Origin: Anaerolineae bacterium
GTDB taxonomy: Bacteria; Chloroflexota; Anaerolineae; Aggregatilineales; J027
DNA length: 40,102 nt
NCBI GenBank assembly: GCA_008933735.1
Contig: WBUL01000020.1
Location: 1-40,102, forward strand
Direction: 5' to 3'
This document shows positions 14,769 through 23,297 of the stretch, piece by piece (position 1 is the first letter of the stretch; each line of letters starts with the position of its first letter). The position numbers and the translations under genes are program-made. The notes beneath the pieces are model-generated. The model was not told where the DNA came from and did not search any database. It saw nothing but the letters and a program-made list of their open reading frames with translations.

Positions 14769-14924
14769 ATGCGTGGCAAGCGGGATAGTCTTAAAGGCAG
14801 AAATGCGAGCGCCGACGTGTTGGAATCACCTCGGCACTCTGGTCGAAGCACCATGGTAGTGGCGCGACGACACTCGACAGACTTTACCGCGTGGGCGATC
14901 CACCCGTCAATAAAAAGTTTTTGA
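14769..14924 (+). CDS. possible 51-aa basic peptide between the small gene and the integrase
   Basis: An open frame MRGKRDSLKGRNASADVLES... starts 3 nt after the preceding stop and ends 12 nt before the integrase ATG. It is basic and low in hydrophobic residues. There is no clear Shine-Dalgarno, and an antisense frame of similar size covers the same stretch, so it may simply be spacer. Confidence 0.2.
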   Translation: MRGKRDSLKGRNASADVLESPRHSGRSTMVVARRHSTDFTAWAIHPSIKSF

Positions 14925-14936
14925 AGGAAGTCTGTC

Positions 14937-16703
14937 ATGTCCTCACTAACCCTCCCTCAGCTTCGATCCGAACGCATTGCTCTGTGTTACGTTCGTTTGT
15001 CGTGGACACGCGAAGGCGATGACACGCAAAGCCCTGATCGGCAGCGTGCCAATATCCTCAAAAAGTGTCAGGAAGAGGGCTTAACTCCCGTGTGGTTTGA
15101 AGATGTCGATGGTCATAAGTCTGGTCGGGAGGTCAAGAATCGTCCCGGCTGGCAGGCACTCATCCAACACCTCGATCATCCCAATGTGGTGGCGGTGGTT
15201 GCCAATGATCTGTCGCGTCTGCATCGCAAGGGCTGGCGCATCGGCAAGCTCATCGACACACTGGAACAACGCCACATCTCCCTCATCACGGCGGCTCCGG
15301 GGAAACAGATCGACACCTCCACCACGATGGGCAAGTTCGTCATTAACATCACCGCCACCTTCGATGAACAGTATGCCGATGACATCGCCGACAAAGTGAT
15401 CGATGGCATTCAGCATCGCAAGCGCAATGGCAAGAGTGTCGGTCGTCCTCCTTTCGGTACGATGCGAAACGCCAAAGGCTATCTCACGCCCAGCGATGAA
15501 GGGGCATGGTGGCTGCTGGATGGTCGTTTTGTCAAAGGCACAGCCGCTGAGGAGGAAACTCCTGAAGCGGGGGCAGTCTGGCGCGGCTACTATCAAGCTG
15601 CCGAGCGCATCCTGACCTTGTATGCCACCGGGGAATGGGGGGCGGAAGCCATTGCTTATCGCCTCAATGAGGAAGGCTATCCCTTCCGTGACCGCAAAGG
15701 CAAACCGCGTGTCATCTGCCGCGATGATGTCCGAAGGGTCCTCGCCAACTGGCCCGAATACGGCGGTCTGGTGCTGGACAAACCCGCCAAAGATCGTGAC
15801 ATCCCCACCGAAAGCGAACTGCAACACCTCCCGCTTGATCCGAATCGCGCTGTGTTTCCGCTTGACCTGCTGACGCGGGTCGCTCAAGTCCGCTGCCAGC
15901 GGGCAGTTAAGCCTGTGGATCGTGGGCATAAACGCACGGTCTACCCCTATGCGCTGAGTTACATCACGCGCTGCGCTCACTGTGAGGCGTTGGCAGATAC
16001 CGAAAGTGATCCTGCCAAACGCACCAACCTCAACGGCACTTTCATGAATGGACATCGCCGTTACCGCCATAAGCCCGGTGTCAACTGTGGCTGCATCTCA
16101 CGCTCGGTGTTGTGTGAGGAACTCGAAGCCGACTTCGGTCGGCTCATCAAGGGGCTGGTTGTCAGTGAAGATGCGCTCCAACTGATGGTTCAGCTTGCCG
16201 CTCAGATGAAGGTCGATCCCGATGGGGAAACGACTGACCCTAAACTCGAACGCCAGCGTCATCTGGAACGGATCAAGAAGAAAATCCGCAACGTGAAAAC
16301 GTTGTTTGCCGAAGGACACATCGAAGCCGAGGAATTCCATCAGCGCATGGCGGAAAACGAGCGGGAATTGGCTTACTGGGAAGCGTACACGACCCAGCAG
16401 GAACAAGCCATGCTTGAACTAACCAAATGCTTGGATGTGATTGAGCAGGTGGCGAAGCTGTGGGATATTGCCGATCCGAAGGAACGGCAGCTCATGGCAC
16501 GAAACTTGTTCGACTTTATCGTGTACAATTTGGATGAGCAGCGGATTGTGGACTTCCGCTTGAAGCCCTGGGCAGATCGGTTTTTGGTCTTGCGGGCGGC
16601 TCTGTATGAAGATGAAGTTGCGGTTAAAATGCAAAACGCTCCAACTCAAGCGTTGAAGCGTAACATGCCCCATACGGGATTCGAACCCGTGTTTTGGCCT
16701 TGA
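14937..16703 (+). CDS. large serine recombinase (integrase)
   Basis: A 588-aa site-specific recombinase of the large serine family. The catalytic domain has YVRLSWTREGDD with Ser22, QSPDRQ, and the conserved arginine segment VVANDLSRLHRKGWRIG. A recombinase domain follows (about 190-330), then a zinc-ribbon region (ITRCAHCEA, PGVNCGC) and a long coiled coil (about 440-500). AAGGAAG lies 6 nt before the ATG. The final 13 codons read through the 3' half of a tRNA-Glu gene on the other strand, giving the tail MPHTGFEPVFWP. It should integrate and excise the element at that tRNA. Large serine enzymes that use a tRNA target are less common than tyrosine ones. Identity is very sure. Confidence 0.93.
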   Translation: MSSLTLPQLRSERIALCYVRLSWTREGDDTQSPDRQRANILKKCQEEGLTPVWFEDVDGHKSGREVKNRPGWQALIQHLDHPNVVAVVANDLSRLHRKGWRIGKLIDTLEQRHISLITAAPGKQIDTSTTMGKFVINITATFDEQYADDIADKVIDGIQHRKRNGKSVGRPPFGTMRNAKGYLTPSDEGAWWLLDGRFVKGTAAEEETPEAGAVWRGYYQAAERILTLYATGEWGAEAIAYRLNEEGYPFRDRKGKPRVICRDDVRRVLANWPEYGGLVLDKPAKDRDIPTESELQHLPLDPNRAVFPLDLLTRVAQVRCQRAVKPVDRGHKRTVYPYALSYITRCAHCEALADTESDPAKRTNLNGTFMNGHRRYRHKPGVNCGCISRSVLCEELEADFGRLIKGLVVSEDALQLMVQLAAQMKVDPDGETTDPKLERQRHLERIKKKIRNVKTLFAEGHIEAEEFHQRMAENERELAYWEAYTTQQEQAMLELTKCLDVIEQVAKLWDIADPKERQLMARNLFDFIVYNLDEQRIVDFRLKPWADRFLVLRAALYEDEVAVKMQNAPTQALKRNMPHTGFEPVFWP

Positions 16704-16738
16704 GAGGGCCACGTCCTAGGCCTCTAGACGAATGGGAC
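16666..16738 (-). tRNA. trnE: tRNA-Glu (anticodon CTC)
   Basis: The minus strand folds as a full cloverleaf. The acceptor is GTCCCAT with ATGGGGC (one G-T pair), the D arm is TCGTCTAGAGGCCTAGGAC, the anticodon stem is TGGCC/GGCCA around loop CTCTCAA (anticodon CTC), and the T arm is ACGGG-TTCGAAT-CCCGT with discriminator A. The CCA is not encoded. Its 3' half is overlapped by the end of the integrase gene, so the tRNA end is rebuilt by the element and probably contains the att core. Confidence 0.93.
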
Positions 16739-16754
16739 CATTGTGAATGCTGTA

Positions 16755-16783
16755 AATGTACCAGTCGCACGACATCATGTCAA
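16755..16783 (-). promoter_or_regulatory. sigma-70 type promoter of tRNA-Glu
   Basis: On the minus strand TTGACA (16783-16778) and TACATT (16760-16755) are separated by 17 bp, ending about 16 bp before the mature tRNA 5' end. The promoter lies on the chromosomal side, so integration leaves it intact. Confidence 0.7.
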
Positions 16784-16825
16784 GCCTTCGGGCGTGGGGA
16801 AAGGGTAATCAAGGTCACTAAGAAC

Positions 16826-16974
16826 ATGAGATGTCCCAAATGCCACAAAGCAATCGGTGCATAGAAAAAGACTGCACCCCGCATCCCAAAGAACACGGCT
16901 ATCCTAATGTGTTACGGCAGCAAGGGGTTCATCATCAAAGTGTGATTAATTGGGTGAATGCTTATGCTGCTTAA
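16826..16974 (+). pseudogene. relic of a transposase N-terminus (zinc finger and HTH)
   Basis: Two reading frames each give a piece of one protein type. MRCPKCHKAIGA (from 16826) looks like the start of an N-terminal zinc ribbon. In the next frame, from 16858, DCTPHPKEHGYPNVLRQQ and then GVHHQSVINWVNAYAA up to a stop at 16972 resemble the zinc-HTH segment of IS1-like transposases. Parts between these pieces are missing, so frameshift and deletions have destroyed it. It lies just outside the tRNA-Glu attachment end. Recognition is from memory of the motif. Confidence 0.6.
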
Positions 16975-17089
16975 CCCGCTCACCTGATCCAATTTGTAGG
17001 ACTACTCATTTAGACCCTCCCTGCTATAATGTCAATTCATACCAGTAAGGGCAGGTGGAGTCTTTGAGCAAATCACCGGACAACAAGTC
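16975..17089. other. gap between the transposase relic and the isomerase-like gene
   Basis: It contains TATAAT at 17035-17040 without a matching -35 box. An 18-codon plus-strand frame from a TTG at 17063 (SKSPDNKSQPIFMSPQK) may be a gene remnant. I see no terminator hairpin for the minus-strand gene ending at 17090. Confidence 0.3.
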
Positions 17090-18730
17090 TCAACCTATTT
17101 TTATGTCGCCACAAAAATGAACATGGACTCCCATTTCGTTCAGCATTGCGGCTTTAACTGCCAGGGCTCTATCTGCTGCTTCGGCAGAAGGGGCATAGAC
17201 CACATTGAGATGATTCGCTTTATGACGTGCCATCATTTGATCGCGGCTGACCCCGTGTAAAACAGCGTGCATGATGGGCCACTGGGGGGTGGTTAGGTGC
17301 CAGCGACGGTTGGTTTCCTCTTGGGGAAGTTCGACAACCGTTGCGCGTCCCAAATCAGCATGAAGTTGACCGTCCATAACAAAAACGCGGCTCCACACGA
17401 TTTCCCCTGGTTTGCTGATGCCCTTTAGGGTGCCACCGCCCAACCGGAAATACATTGGTGGCTGGCGTTCGCTGCTTGCGCCAGCATAACCGTTGATAAA
17501 GTGAGAAGCAGGCGCAGCACCGGAAATCAGGAACACCCAGACGTAATTATCCTGATACTGCTCGCCCCAGCGCAGATCATGCAGGGTGGTTGCCGGATCA
17601 AACCCCATCGAAGTCCACACTCGATTGGTAACCAGCGCATCAATCGCGGCACCTTCATCAACTTCATTAAAGTGGGGAAGCGCCTGCCCAGGGTAGAGTT
17701 CCTCACCCGTTTTGGCATGATAGACGGGCGGGCGTTCCACGTTATTCAGCAGCCCTTCAACAAGGTCTGAGGCGGGGGCCATATCTTTCAATCCCTGCTG
17801 GTACTGGATACCAATCGCCGCGCAGCCAAACTCGTGCGCGATTCGCACTGCTGCAATGTACATTTTGCACTGTTCATGAATCTGTGCGTCTGTAAGTTCG
17901 GTGGTTTCATCAGTACCCGTAATAAACTTCATGCCCCTGGCATCCAGCCATTGACGCACTGCCCGCGCTTCGGCATCCGACACAAGGCGCATTCCGGCCA
18001 TCAGACCGGATTGGCTCAGGCGTTCTTTGTAAATACCTGTCGGGTTCAACAGCTCATCATCAATGATAGCATTGTACATTCCCATACAGCCTTCATCGAA
18101 GATGCCCAGGATTGCTTTTTCGTGTTTAAGCTGGGCAGCCAATGCTTCCCCAAGAGAACGTTCATCGGCTGGAAGCGACCCAGGATCAATGTCCCGGACA
18201 TGCGCTGTATTATGGGTTATTCTACCCTCTTTGATCCACTGGCGAATACCATTGAGGAAAAACGCATCAGCAAAATCTTCGCTCCAAATAGTGCTGTACT
18301 GTACGCCCATTTTCGTGAGCGAGCCATTGAGATTAAGCAGCCCCACTAAACCAGGCCACTGCCCACTCCAATTCGCAATGGTCAGAATGGGCCCGCGATG
18401 GTCGCGCAGTCCCGCCAGGACATGATGGCTGTACTGCCAGACTGCCTCTGCGACAATAAGTTTCGCATCTTTTGGGATCGACTTGAAGACATCCATCCCC
18501 ATGCGCTGGCTGGAGATAAATCCATGCTGCTCCTCTGGATCATAGGGATGCCCGCGCCGCACCGTGATTCCTTCTCTGGCAAAAGCAGCAATCACCCGGT
18601 CTTCCATATCTTTTTGAGCAGGCCAACACACCTGATTCGCCGAGAGGCGCAGATCGCCGCTGGCAACCAGAATAGCTTCATTCTCATTAGCAGGCGCTAA
18701 AGTCGGTACTTGAGGGAAAATATAGTTCAT
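17090..18730 (-). CDS. L-fucose/L-arabinose isomerase-like protein
   Basis: A 546-aa cytoplasmic protein of the FucI-like group of ketol isomerases. The N-terminal region has the substrate-domain pattern (PKDAKLIVAEAVWQYSHH, LTIANWSGQWPGL, LGIFDEGCMGMYN with the Glu/Asp expected around the metal). A C-terminal FucI-type domain follows (about 400-546; GGGTLKGISKPGEIVWSRVF, LHGVSRDQMMARHKANH). Family members interconvert aldoses and ketoses using Mn2+. The substrate is not predictable, and no other sugar gene lies beside it. AGGAAC lies 9 nt before the ATG. A minus-strand TATAAT at 18823-18818 and a GCCCGC/GCGGGC hairpin (18787-18801) lie in its leader. Confidence 0.8.
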   Translation of the reverse strand: MNYIFPQVPTLAPANENEAILVASGDLRLSANQVCWPAQKDMEDRVIAAFAREGITVRRGHPYDPEEQHGFISSQRMGMDVFKSIPKDAKLIVAEAVWQYSHHVLAGLRDHRGPILTIANWSGQWPGLVGLLNLNGSLTKMGVQYSTIWSEDFADAFFLNGIRQWIKEGRITHNTAHVRDIDPGSLPADERSLGEALAAQLKHEKAILGIFDEGCMGMYNAIIDDELLNPTGIYKERLSQSGLMAGMRLVSDAEARAVRQWLDARGMKFITGTDETTELTDAQIHEQCKMYIAAVRIAHEFGCAAIGIQYQQGLKDMAPASDLVEGLLNNVERPPVYHAKTGEELYPGQALPHFNEVDEGAAIDALVTNRVWTSMGFDPATTLHDLRWGEQYQDNYVWVFLISGAAPASHFINGYAGASSERQPPMYFRLGGGTLKGISKPGEIVWSRVFVMDGQLHADLGRATVVELPQEETNRRWHLTTPQWPIMHAVLHGVSRDQMMARHKANHLNVVYAPSAEAADRALAVKAAMLNEMGVHVHFCGDIKIG

Positions 18731-18861
18731 GGTTCATTGTTCCTGTCTAAAACTAAACATCACTTTATAATGAATTTATTTTCGGCGCCCGCCGTGCGGG
18801 CTGTGTTATTAACAGAAATTATATCATCCCTTCATGGCAACTAGACATGCAAGTGCCAAAT

Positions 18862-18891
18862 CCCAGAGTAAGTACCCGTCCTTACTCTGGG
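18862..18891 (-). terminator. terminator-like hairpin after the signalling operon
   Basis: CCCAGAGTAAG and CTTACTCTGGG form a perfect 11-bp stem with an 8-nt loop, about 60 bp past the last receiver gene. On the minus strand only a short T run (ATTTGG) follows, so termination may be partial. Confidence 0.55.
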
Positions 18892-18952
18892 AGGTTCAAT
18901 CAATACTTATTGAGCCGCAGGACAGGGGAAACAGTATCGAAAGGCAGCCCAC

Positions 18953-19345
18953 CTATACGGTTTCCCACACACCCTCGCCCCTGAGGATGCGTGCCAGTTG
19001 ATTGGGGAACTTATCAGGATCAAGGGGTTTGCCGATGAAACCATCGAACCCCTGGTGATAAGCGGTGTCGATTTCGCTGATATGCACGGTATACGCTACG
19101 ATAGGCACACCGTCAAAAGCCGGGTTGGCCCGGAGCAGGTCACGAACCTCGAACCCGTCCTTACCGGGCATTTCCAGATCAAGAAAGACGACATCAACTT
19201 TACCGATGTTGTCCAGTGCAGATTCCAGCCGGTTTGGATGTGACACCTGGGTATGCTTGGCCCCTTCTTTCGTTAGCAATTGAGCAAGCACGCTCACGTT
19301 ATTAGCATTATCATCAATAATCAGCGCATGTATTTGGCCCGTCAT
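18953..19345 (-). CDS. single-domain response regulator
   Basis: A 130-aa stand-alone CheY-type receiver with all key residues: acidic pair Asp11-Asp12, phosphoacceptor Asp56 in VVFLDLEMPG, Thr86 and Lys106 in GKP. It has no output domain. GAGGAG lies 7 nt before the ATG. It is the last gene of a minus-strand operon with a sensor kinase and two other receivers. All three receivers end in the same short pattern (here ILRGEGVW), so they are paralogues. It probably takes part in phosphotransfer from the kinase at 19774. Confidence 0.85.
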   Translation of the reverse strand: MTGQIHALIIDDNANNVSVLAQLLTKEGAKHTQVSHPNRLESALDNIGKVDVVFLDLEMPGKDGFEVRDLLRANPAFDGVPIVAYTVHISEIDTAYHQGFDGFIGKPLDPDKFPNQLARILRGEGVWETV

Positions 19346-19366
19346 TATTGTTCTCCTCTGTTTGAC

Positions 19367-19777
19367 CTATGCCAGAATCCGCCAAACGGATTCGCCGTCC
19401 AGAATACGATTCAGCACATCCGGGAAAGTATCTATATCAATTGGTTTAGCCAGACAGCTATGAAAGCCCGCCGCCCGAAGCTGCTCCACTTCTTCGTTCA
19501 TGACGCTCGCCGTCAGCGCAACCACCGGGACGTGGTGAAACTCCTGATTCTGCCGAAGCATCTCAAGCATCTTGAAGCCATTAAATGGCTCGACATGAAT
19601 ATCCAGAAAGATAACATCAGGTTTTGGGGAAAGCGATTGGACTTTTGAAAGAAAGTCCTGGCTGTCTTCAAGAACGGTCACGTTTGGTAATCCCATGCTG
19701 CCGCACAGGAGCATGGTCATCACTTTACGGCTGCGGGGATCATCTTCTACATATAAGACCGCTGGTTGATTTTTCAT
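19367..19777 (-). CDS. single-domain response regulator
   Basis: A 136-aa receiver starting MKNQPAVLYVEDD. I chose the start at 19777 because AAGGAG lies 7 nt upstream and the ATG overlaps the kinase stop as ATGA. Glu11-Asp12-Asp13, Asp59 (VIFLDIHVEP), Thr89 and Lys111 (AKP) form a complete phosphorylation site. It ends ILDGESVW, like its two paralogues in this operon. Tight coupling suggests it is the direct partner of the sensor kinase. Confidence 0.85.
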   Translation of the reverse strand: MKNQPAVLYVEDDPRSRKVMTMLLCGSMGLPNVTVLEDSQDFLSKVQSLSPKPDVIFLDIHVEPFNGFKMLEMLRQNQEFHHVPVVALTASVMNEEVEQLRAAGFHSCLAKPIDIDTFPDVLNRILDGESVWRILA

Positions 19778-21615
19778 ACTTTCGCTCCTTGAGTTGTCAA
19801 CGTTGGCGTTAAGTGTTTGGCCCGAATAGGTAAGGCAATGCAAAAGTTCGAGCCTTTGCCAACTTCGCTATCCACCCACAGACGCCCGCCGTGTGCCTCC
19901 GCAAGATTCCTTGAAATCGGCATTCCTAACCCGGTGCCGCCCCCTTTGCGGAGGCCAGAGCTGGTTTGCTTGAAAGGCTCAAATACGGCTGCCTGATCTT
20001 CGGGGGCGATGCCCGGCCCTGTATCTTCGACATGGATAATGATTTCCCCATCGGATTGGGCTGCCTGAATTTTTACATACCCCTCGTCGGTGAATTTGCA
20101 GGCATTCGATATCACGTTGAGCAGGATCTGAAGAATACGCTGGCGATCTCCACGAATGTGTGGCAGGTCGGGATCAATTTCCGTTCGCAGCTCGACAGAC
20201 TTATCAGCGAGTAAGCCTTTACTGGTGGAAACCACACTTTCCAGCAGCGCATTCAGATCCACGTTGTCATCAACGAACAATCTGAGCGAGCCTGACTCGA
20301 TCTTGGACATATCCAGAACATCGTTGATCAGATTGAGCAGATGCCGACCGCTGCTGATGACCTCATTGAGTGTTTCTTCCTGCCGTTCATTGACCGGCCC
20401 CAGGTCGCCCTTCGCTACAAATTTGGTAAAGTTGATGACCGCATTCAGCGGAGTCCGCAGTTCATGAGACATACTGGCAAGAAAAGCCGATTTCACCTGG
20501 TCTGAACGTTCGGCACGGTCACGCGCTTCCTGCAAAGAGGTCTCGCGTTCATGGATGGCATCAACCATTTTGTTGAAAGTCCGCGCGAGCTGCCCAATTT
20601 CATCCTGGGAACCTTCTGGGGCCCGTTGATCATACTGACCACCTGCCATATTCTGGGCAACCGCTTCAAGATTGTGTAATGGACGAATCGCAACTCGATA
20701 GGTGGCGACATAGATGATGATGATCGCTATGACAGTCAGGGTAGCAAAAATCAGAATCGTGGTGAACAGGGTTGAGTCCTGGAAAGAGGCGATTTCTTCC
20801 AATCTCACGAGGATCATAATGACGGCGGGCGAGTTTTCCGCGTTAGGGAGCAGGGGTGTATAGGCGATACTATAGGGAATCCCTTCGTTATCCTCGACCA
20901 GATTATCCACCACGACGGTCTGTCCGTTTTGGGCCTGCTGGAAAGGGGCCGCTTCAAAATCAATGCCCTTTTGGGCCGAACCGCTGCGGGCCAGAACCTG
21001 GTTGTCATAGAGAAGCTGAAGCCCTACCGCCGTGCGCTGAAAGTCGAGGGCTTCCAGAAACGCATCATCAACACGGCGGCTCATCTGAAGCGCTCCAATA
21101 ATGGCCCCGGAGCTGTCGATGATCGGGACCACAGCCGCAATACTGACTTCAGGCCCCTCTGTGCCTTCTTCCACGATGAGATCAATTTTATCGATTCCGA
21201 GAAGCGCCAGGGCAAACAGAGCGTCTTCAGCCGCTGTATCTTCATTGGGGCGAACTTCGGCAAGCCGATCTCCATTGGCATCAATGAGATCAATATCATC
21301 AATTTGGAGCGTCGTGGTCGCCAGGGTAACAGCCGTTCTGGCCGCAATTTGATCTTGGTTGGCAACAGCATCAAAAAGGCGGGGATTGGCCGCCAAAAAC
21401 CTGATTTCCAGGCTCAGTTCTCGTTCAATCTCAGCCAGTCGTCTCTCCATGATGACAGATTCTTCGGCAATGCGCCCCCCCCCGATTTCTTCGGTCAGGT
21501 TCTGCGTATTGGAGGTAAGCAAAAGAACGACACTCACGAGCAGCAGTACCAACACCACCAGAACCAGGAGATTTAGCTTGATGCCTAAGCCGATATTTCG
21601 AGACAAAAAGCGCAT
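19774..21615 (-). CDS. membrane sensor histidine kinase
   Basis: A 613-aa kinase. The first membrane helix is at about 11-34. An extracytoplasmic domain (about 35-283) of Cache-like layout includes DIDLIDANGDRLAEVRP and a GALQMSR strand. A second membrane helix (about 284-306), a HAMP linker (to about 360), HisKA with SMSHELRTPLN (phosphorylated His384) and an ATPase domain with LLNVISNACKFT, EDTGPGIAPED and GGGTGLGMPIS complete it. AAGGA precedes the ATG. The gene lies between a PstS-like lipoprotein and two receiver genes. The lipoprotein may present a ligand to the sensor domain, but this is inference. Confidence 0.88.
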   Translation of the reverse strand: MRFLSRNIGLGIKLNLLVLVVLVLLLVSVVLLLTSNTQNLTEEIGGGRIAEESVIMERRLAEIERELSLEIRFLAANPRLFDAVANQDQIAARTAVTLATTTLQIDDIDLIDANGDRLAEVRPNEDTAAEDALFALALLGIDKIDLIVEEGTEGPEVSIAAVVPIIDSSGAIIGALQMSRRVDDAFLEALDFQRTAVGLQLLYDNQVLARSGSAQKGIDFEAAPFQQAQNGQTVVVDNLVEDNEGIPYSIAYTPLLPNAENSPAVIMILVRLEEIASFQDSTLFTTILIFATLTVIAIIIIYVATYRVAIRPLHNLEAVAQNMAGGQYDQRAPEGSQDEIGQLARTFNKMVDAIHERETSLQEARDRAERSDQVKSAFLASMSHELRTPLNAVINFTKFVAKGDLGPVNERQEETLNEVISSGRHLLNLINDVLDMSKIESGSLRLFVDDNVDLNALLESVVSTSKGLLADKSVELRTEIDPDLPHIRGDRQRILQILLNVISNACKFTDEGYVKIQAAQSDGEIIIHVEDTGPGIAPEDQAAVFEPFKQTSSGLRKGGGTGLGMPISRNLAEAHGGRLWVDSEVGKGSNFCIALPIRAKHLTPTLTTQGAKV

Positions 21616-21642
21616 GATTTTTCCTTCGTCAGCTAAAACATC

Positions 21643-22485
21643 TTAGCCTATGATAATATCCAGATTTTGAAGTGCCGCCTGTCCCTTATCCGAAAGCAGC
21701 CAGTCAAGCAAGGGCTGGACACGTTCTGAGTCTGCTTCCACATATCCAAGGCCGATTTCTTTCTTGATGGAATAGTCCGGGCTGCTCGGCAGTTCGCCAT
21801 CGATCTCGATGGGGCTTACCTTTGTCCCACTGGCTACGGCTGAGGGCCAGGTTCCATAGCCAATACTATTGGGGGTTCCGGATACGGCCATCTGCATGTC
21901 ATTCTGACTGGTAAGCACCTGGGCAGCCGTCTCAGGAAAAGGAGTTTCTCCAATGATGCTGCTTCTGAGTGACTGGGTACTTGAGTCATCATCGTTGCGG
22001 AGGAACAAGATAATATCAGCATCTTCACCCCCGACCTCAGACCAATTGGTTATTTCACCGGAGAAAATCCCTGAAATTTGCTCTTTGCTCAATGCCGTTA
22101 CCCCGACATCAGGATGAGTATAGATGGCGTCTCCTGCAAAACCGATTTTGAAATACTGTAGCCCTTGTTCCGTCTCATCAGCCTCCGGTGGACGCGCCAT
22201 GGCAGCAATATCCAGCACATCGGTGAAGACTCCTTCGATCCCCCCCCCTGTACCTGAACCAGAGAGAACCTCCAGGTTGTAATTCGGCGTGTCTGCCTCA
22301 AAGGCCTCTTCGATGGTTTCCAGGATAAGGGTTACCGTACCCGACCCAGAGGCTGTGATTACGATAGTCTCCTGGGTAGGTACTGCGGTTGCCTTACTTT
22401 CCTCCTCATCATCGGAGGTGCAGGCAGCTATGGCGAGAAGCGCAATTAATATCAGGAAAATAACCAGCTTACGGCTTGAATACAT
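21643..22485 (-). CDS. PstS-like substrate-binding lipoprotein
   Basis: A 280-aa lipoprotein. The signal MYSSRKLVIFLILIALLAIAAC ends in a lipobox with Cys22. I start at 22485 because GGAG lies 7 nt upstream; the frame is open to 22611. The mature part has the PBP-like fold of phosphate-type binding proteins: ASGSGTV near the N-terminus, GSGTGGGIEG, and EITNWSEVGG as in PstS. No transporter permease or ATPase is nearby. Its place between a receiver and a sensor kinase suggests a sensing rather than transport role. The ligand could be phosphate or another oxyanion. Confidence 0.78.
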   Translation of the reverse strand: MYSSRKLVIFLILIALLAIAACTSDDEEESKATAVPTQETIVITASGSGTVTLILETIEEAFEADTPNYNLEVLSGSGTGGGIEGVFTDVLDIAAMARPPEADETEQGLQYFKIGFAGDAIYTHPDVGVTALSKEQISGIFSGEITNWSEVGGEDADIILFLRNDDDSSTQSLRSSIIGETPFPETAAQVLTSQNDMQMAVSGTPNSIGYGTWPSAVASGTKVSPIEIDGELPSSPDYSIKKEIGLGYVEADSERVQPLLDWLLSDKGQAALQNLDIIIG

Positions 22486-22516
22486 ATGGGAACTCCATGT
22501 TTGATTAAATCGAATA

Positions 22517-22945
22517 TCAACCCTTGTCAAATTCTGGTCCACGTCCTGCAAACCAGACAGTTTCACCCTCAAGAACACTGACAATCTGATGCACAAAAAG
22601 TTCATATTCAATGGGTTTGGGGATGAAACCGTTAAACCCCTTTATTTGAGTTTTAGGGATCGCCAGGGATGGATCCATCGCGGAAACTGCAATGATAGGA
22701 ATATGGGCCAGGTCTGACTCTCGGCGTATCTCATCGAAGATATCAAAACCGCTGATTCCTGCCGGAAACATCAAGTCCAGCAGGATGAGATCAACCGGGG
22801 CAAATGCCCGAATGCGCGGCAGCGCGTCCACGCCCCAGCGGTCAATCGCGGTTTTCGCCCCTTCGCGTTCCAGCATCATCTGGATGATCGCCCGGTTGGC
22901 TATATCATCTTCCACTATGAAGATATGTTTGTTCTTGAGAAGCAT
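22517..22945 (-). CDS. single-domain response regulator, first gene of the signalling operon
   Basis: A 142-aa receiver (MLLKNKHIFIVEDD). Glu12-Asp13-Asp14, Asp57 (LILLDLMFPA), Ser89 and Lys110 (PKP) form a complete phosphorylation site, and there is no output domain. GGGAG lies 6 nt before the ATG. Its C-terminal VLEGETVW repeats the pattern of the two downstream receivers, then a short extra tail follows. It is 31 bp before the lipoprotein gene, in one operon. Confidence 0.85.
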   Translation of the reverse strand: MLLKNKHIFIVEDDIANRAIIQMMLEREGAKTAIDRWGVDALPRIRAFAPVDLILLDLMFPAGISGFDIFDEIRRESDLAHIPIIAVSAMDPSLAIPKTQIKGFNGFIPKPIEYELFVHQIVSVLEGETVWFAGRGPEFDKG

Positions 22946-23297
22946 CTATTCTCCCACACCCTGTACCATTCCTCCGTGTTGCAGATTCTGGCAAACACAA
23001 TAGAGGCGACCTTAGAGATCGATACCTGGCTGCCTATCAGGATAAGGCAAGACGCGGAACCTGCCATCTGCCAATCGGGGGGTTTTTCCTGTCCAGGTGG
23101 ATAGTTTTTACCTGGCCACCCCTGCTCGAGCACGAATGTCAGAGATGATAGTTACAGCGGTCTAGCGGCTTCATGAATGCAGTTGGGAAGGTTTAGCAGG
23201 AGACACAGCCCCCTGCTCTAAGATATTGAGGATTTCCAGCCAGGCAGTGTGGCAGCGGAATAAGCGATAATCCGTGTTACACAGCAGGATACTGTAC
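22946..23297. other. 352-bp gap between the signalling operon and the E1 genes
   Basis: I see no convincing gene here. It must hold the promoter of the signalling operon, but no clear -35/-10 pair stands out. A CCAGGT/ACCTGG inverted repeat lies at 23093-23115. An AGCAGG/CCTGCT hairpin (23195-23217) with only a weak following T run may end the E1 transcript. Confidence 0.4.

Noticed and set aside
14726..14938. 70-aa minus-strand frame before the integrase
   Set aside because: It is antisense to the end of the small gene and the integrase leader, without a ribosome site or family features.
15081..16070. 329-aa antisense frame under the integrase
   Set aside because: It is fully antisense to a well-supported recombinase and its sequence reads as a shadow, with no motifs.
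17063..17119. 18-codon TTG-started peptide near TATAAT
   Set aside because: It is too short and lacks a proper -35 box. Mentioned only as a possible remnant.
18787..18801. Riboswitch in the leader of the fucose-isomerase-like gene
   Set aside because: There is only one short GC hairpin with no conserved aptamer pattern I can recognise.
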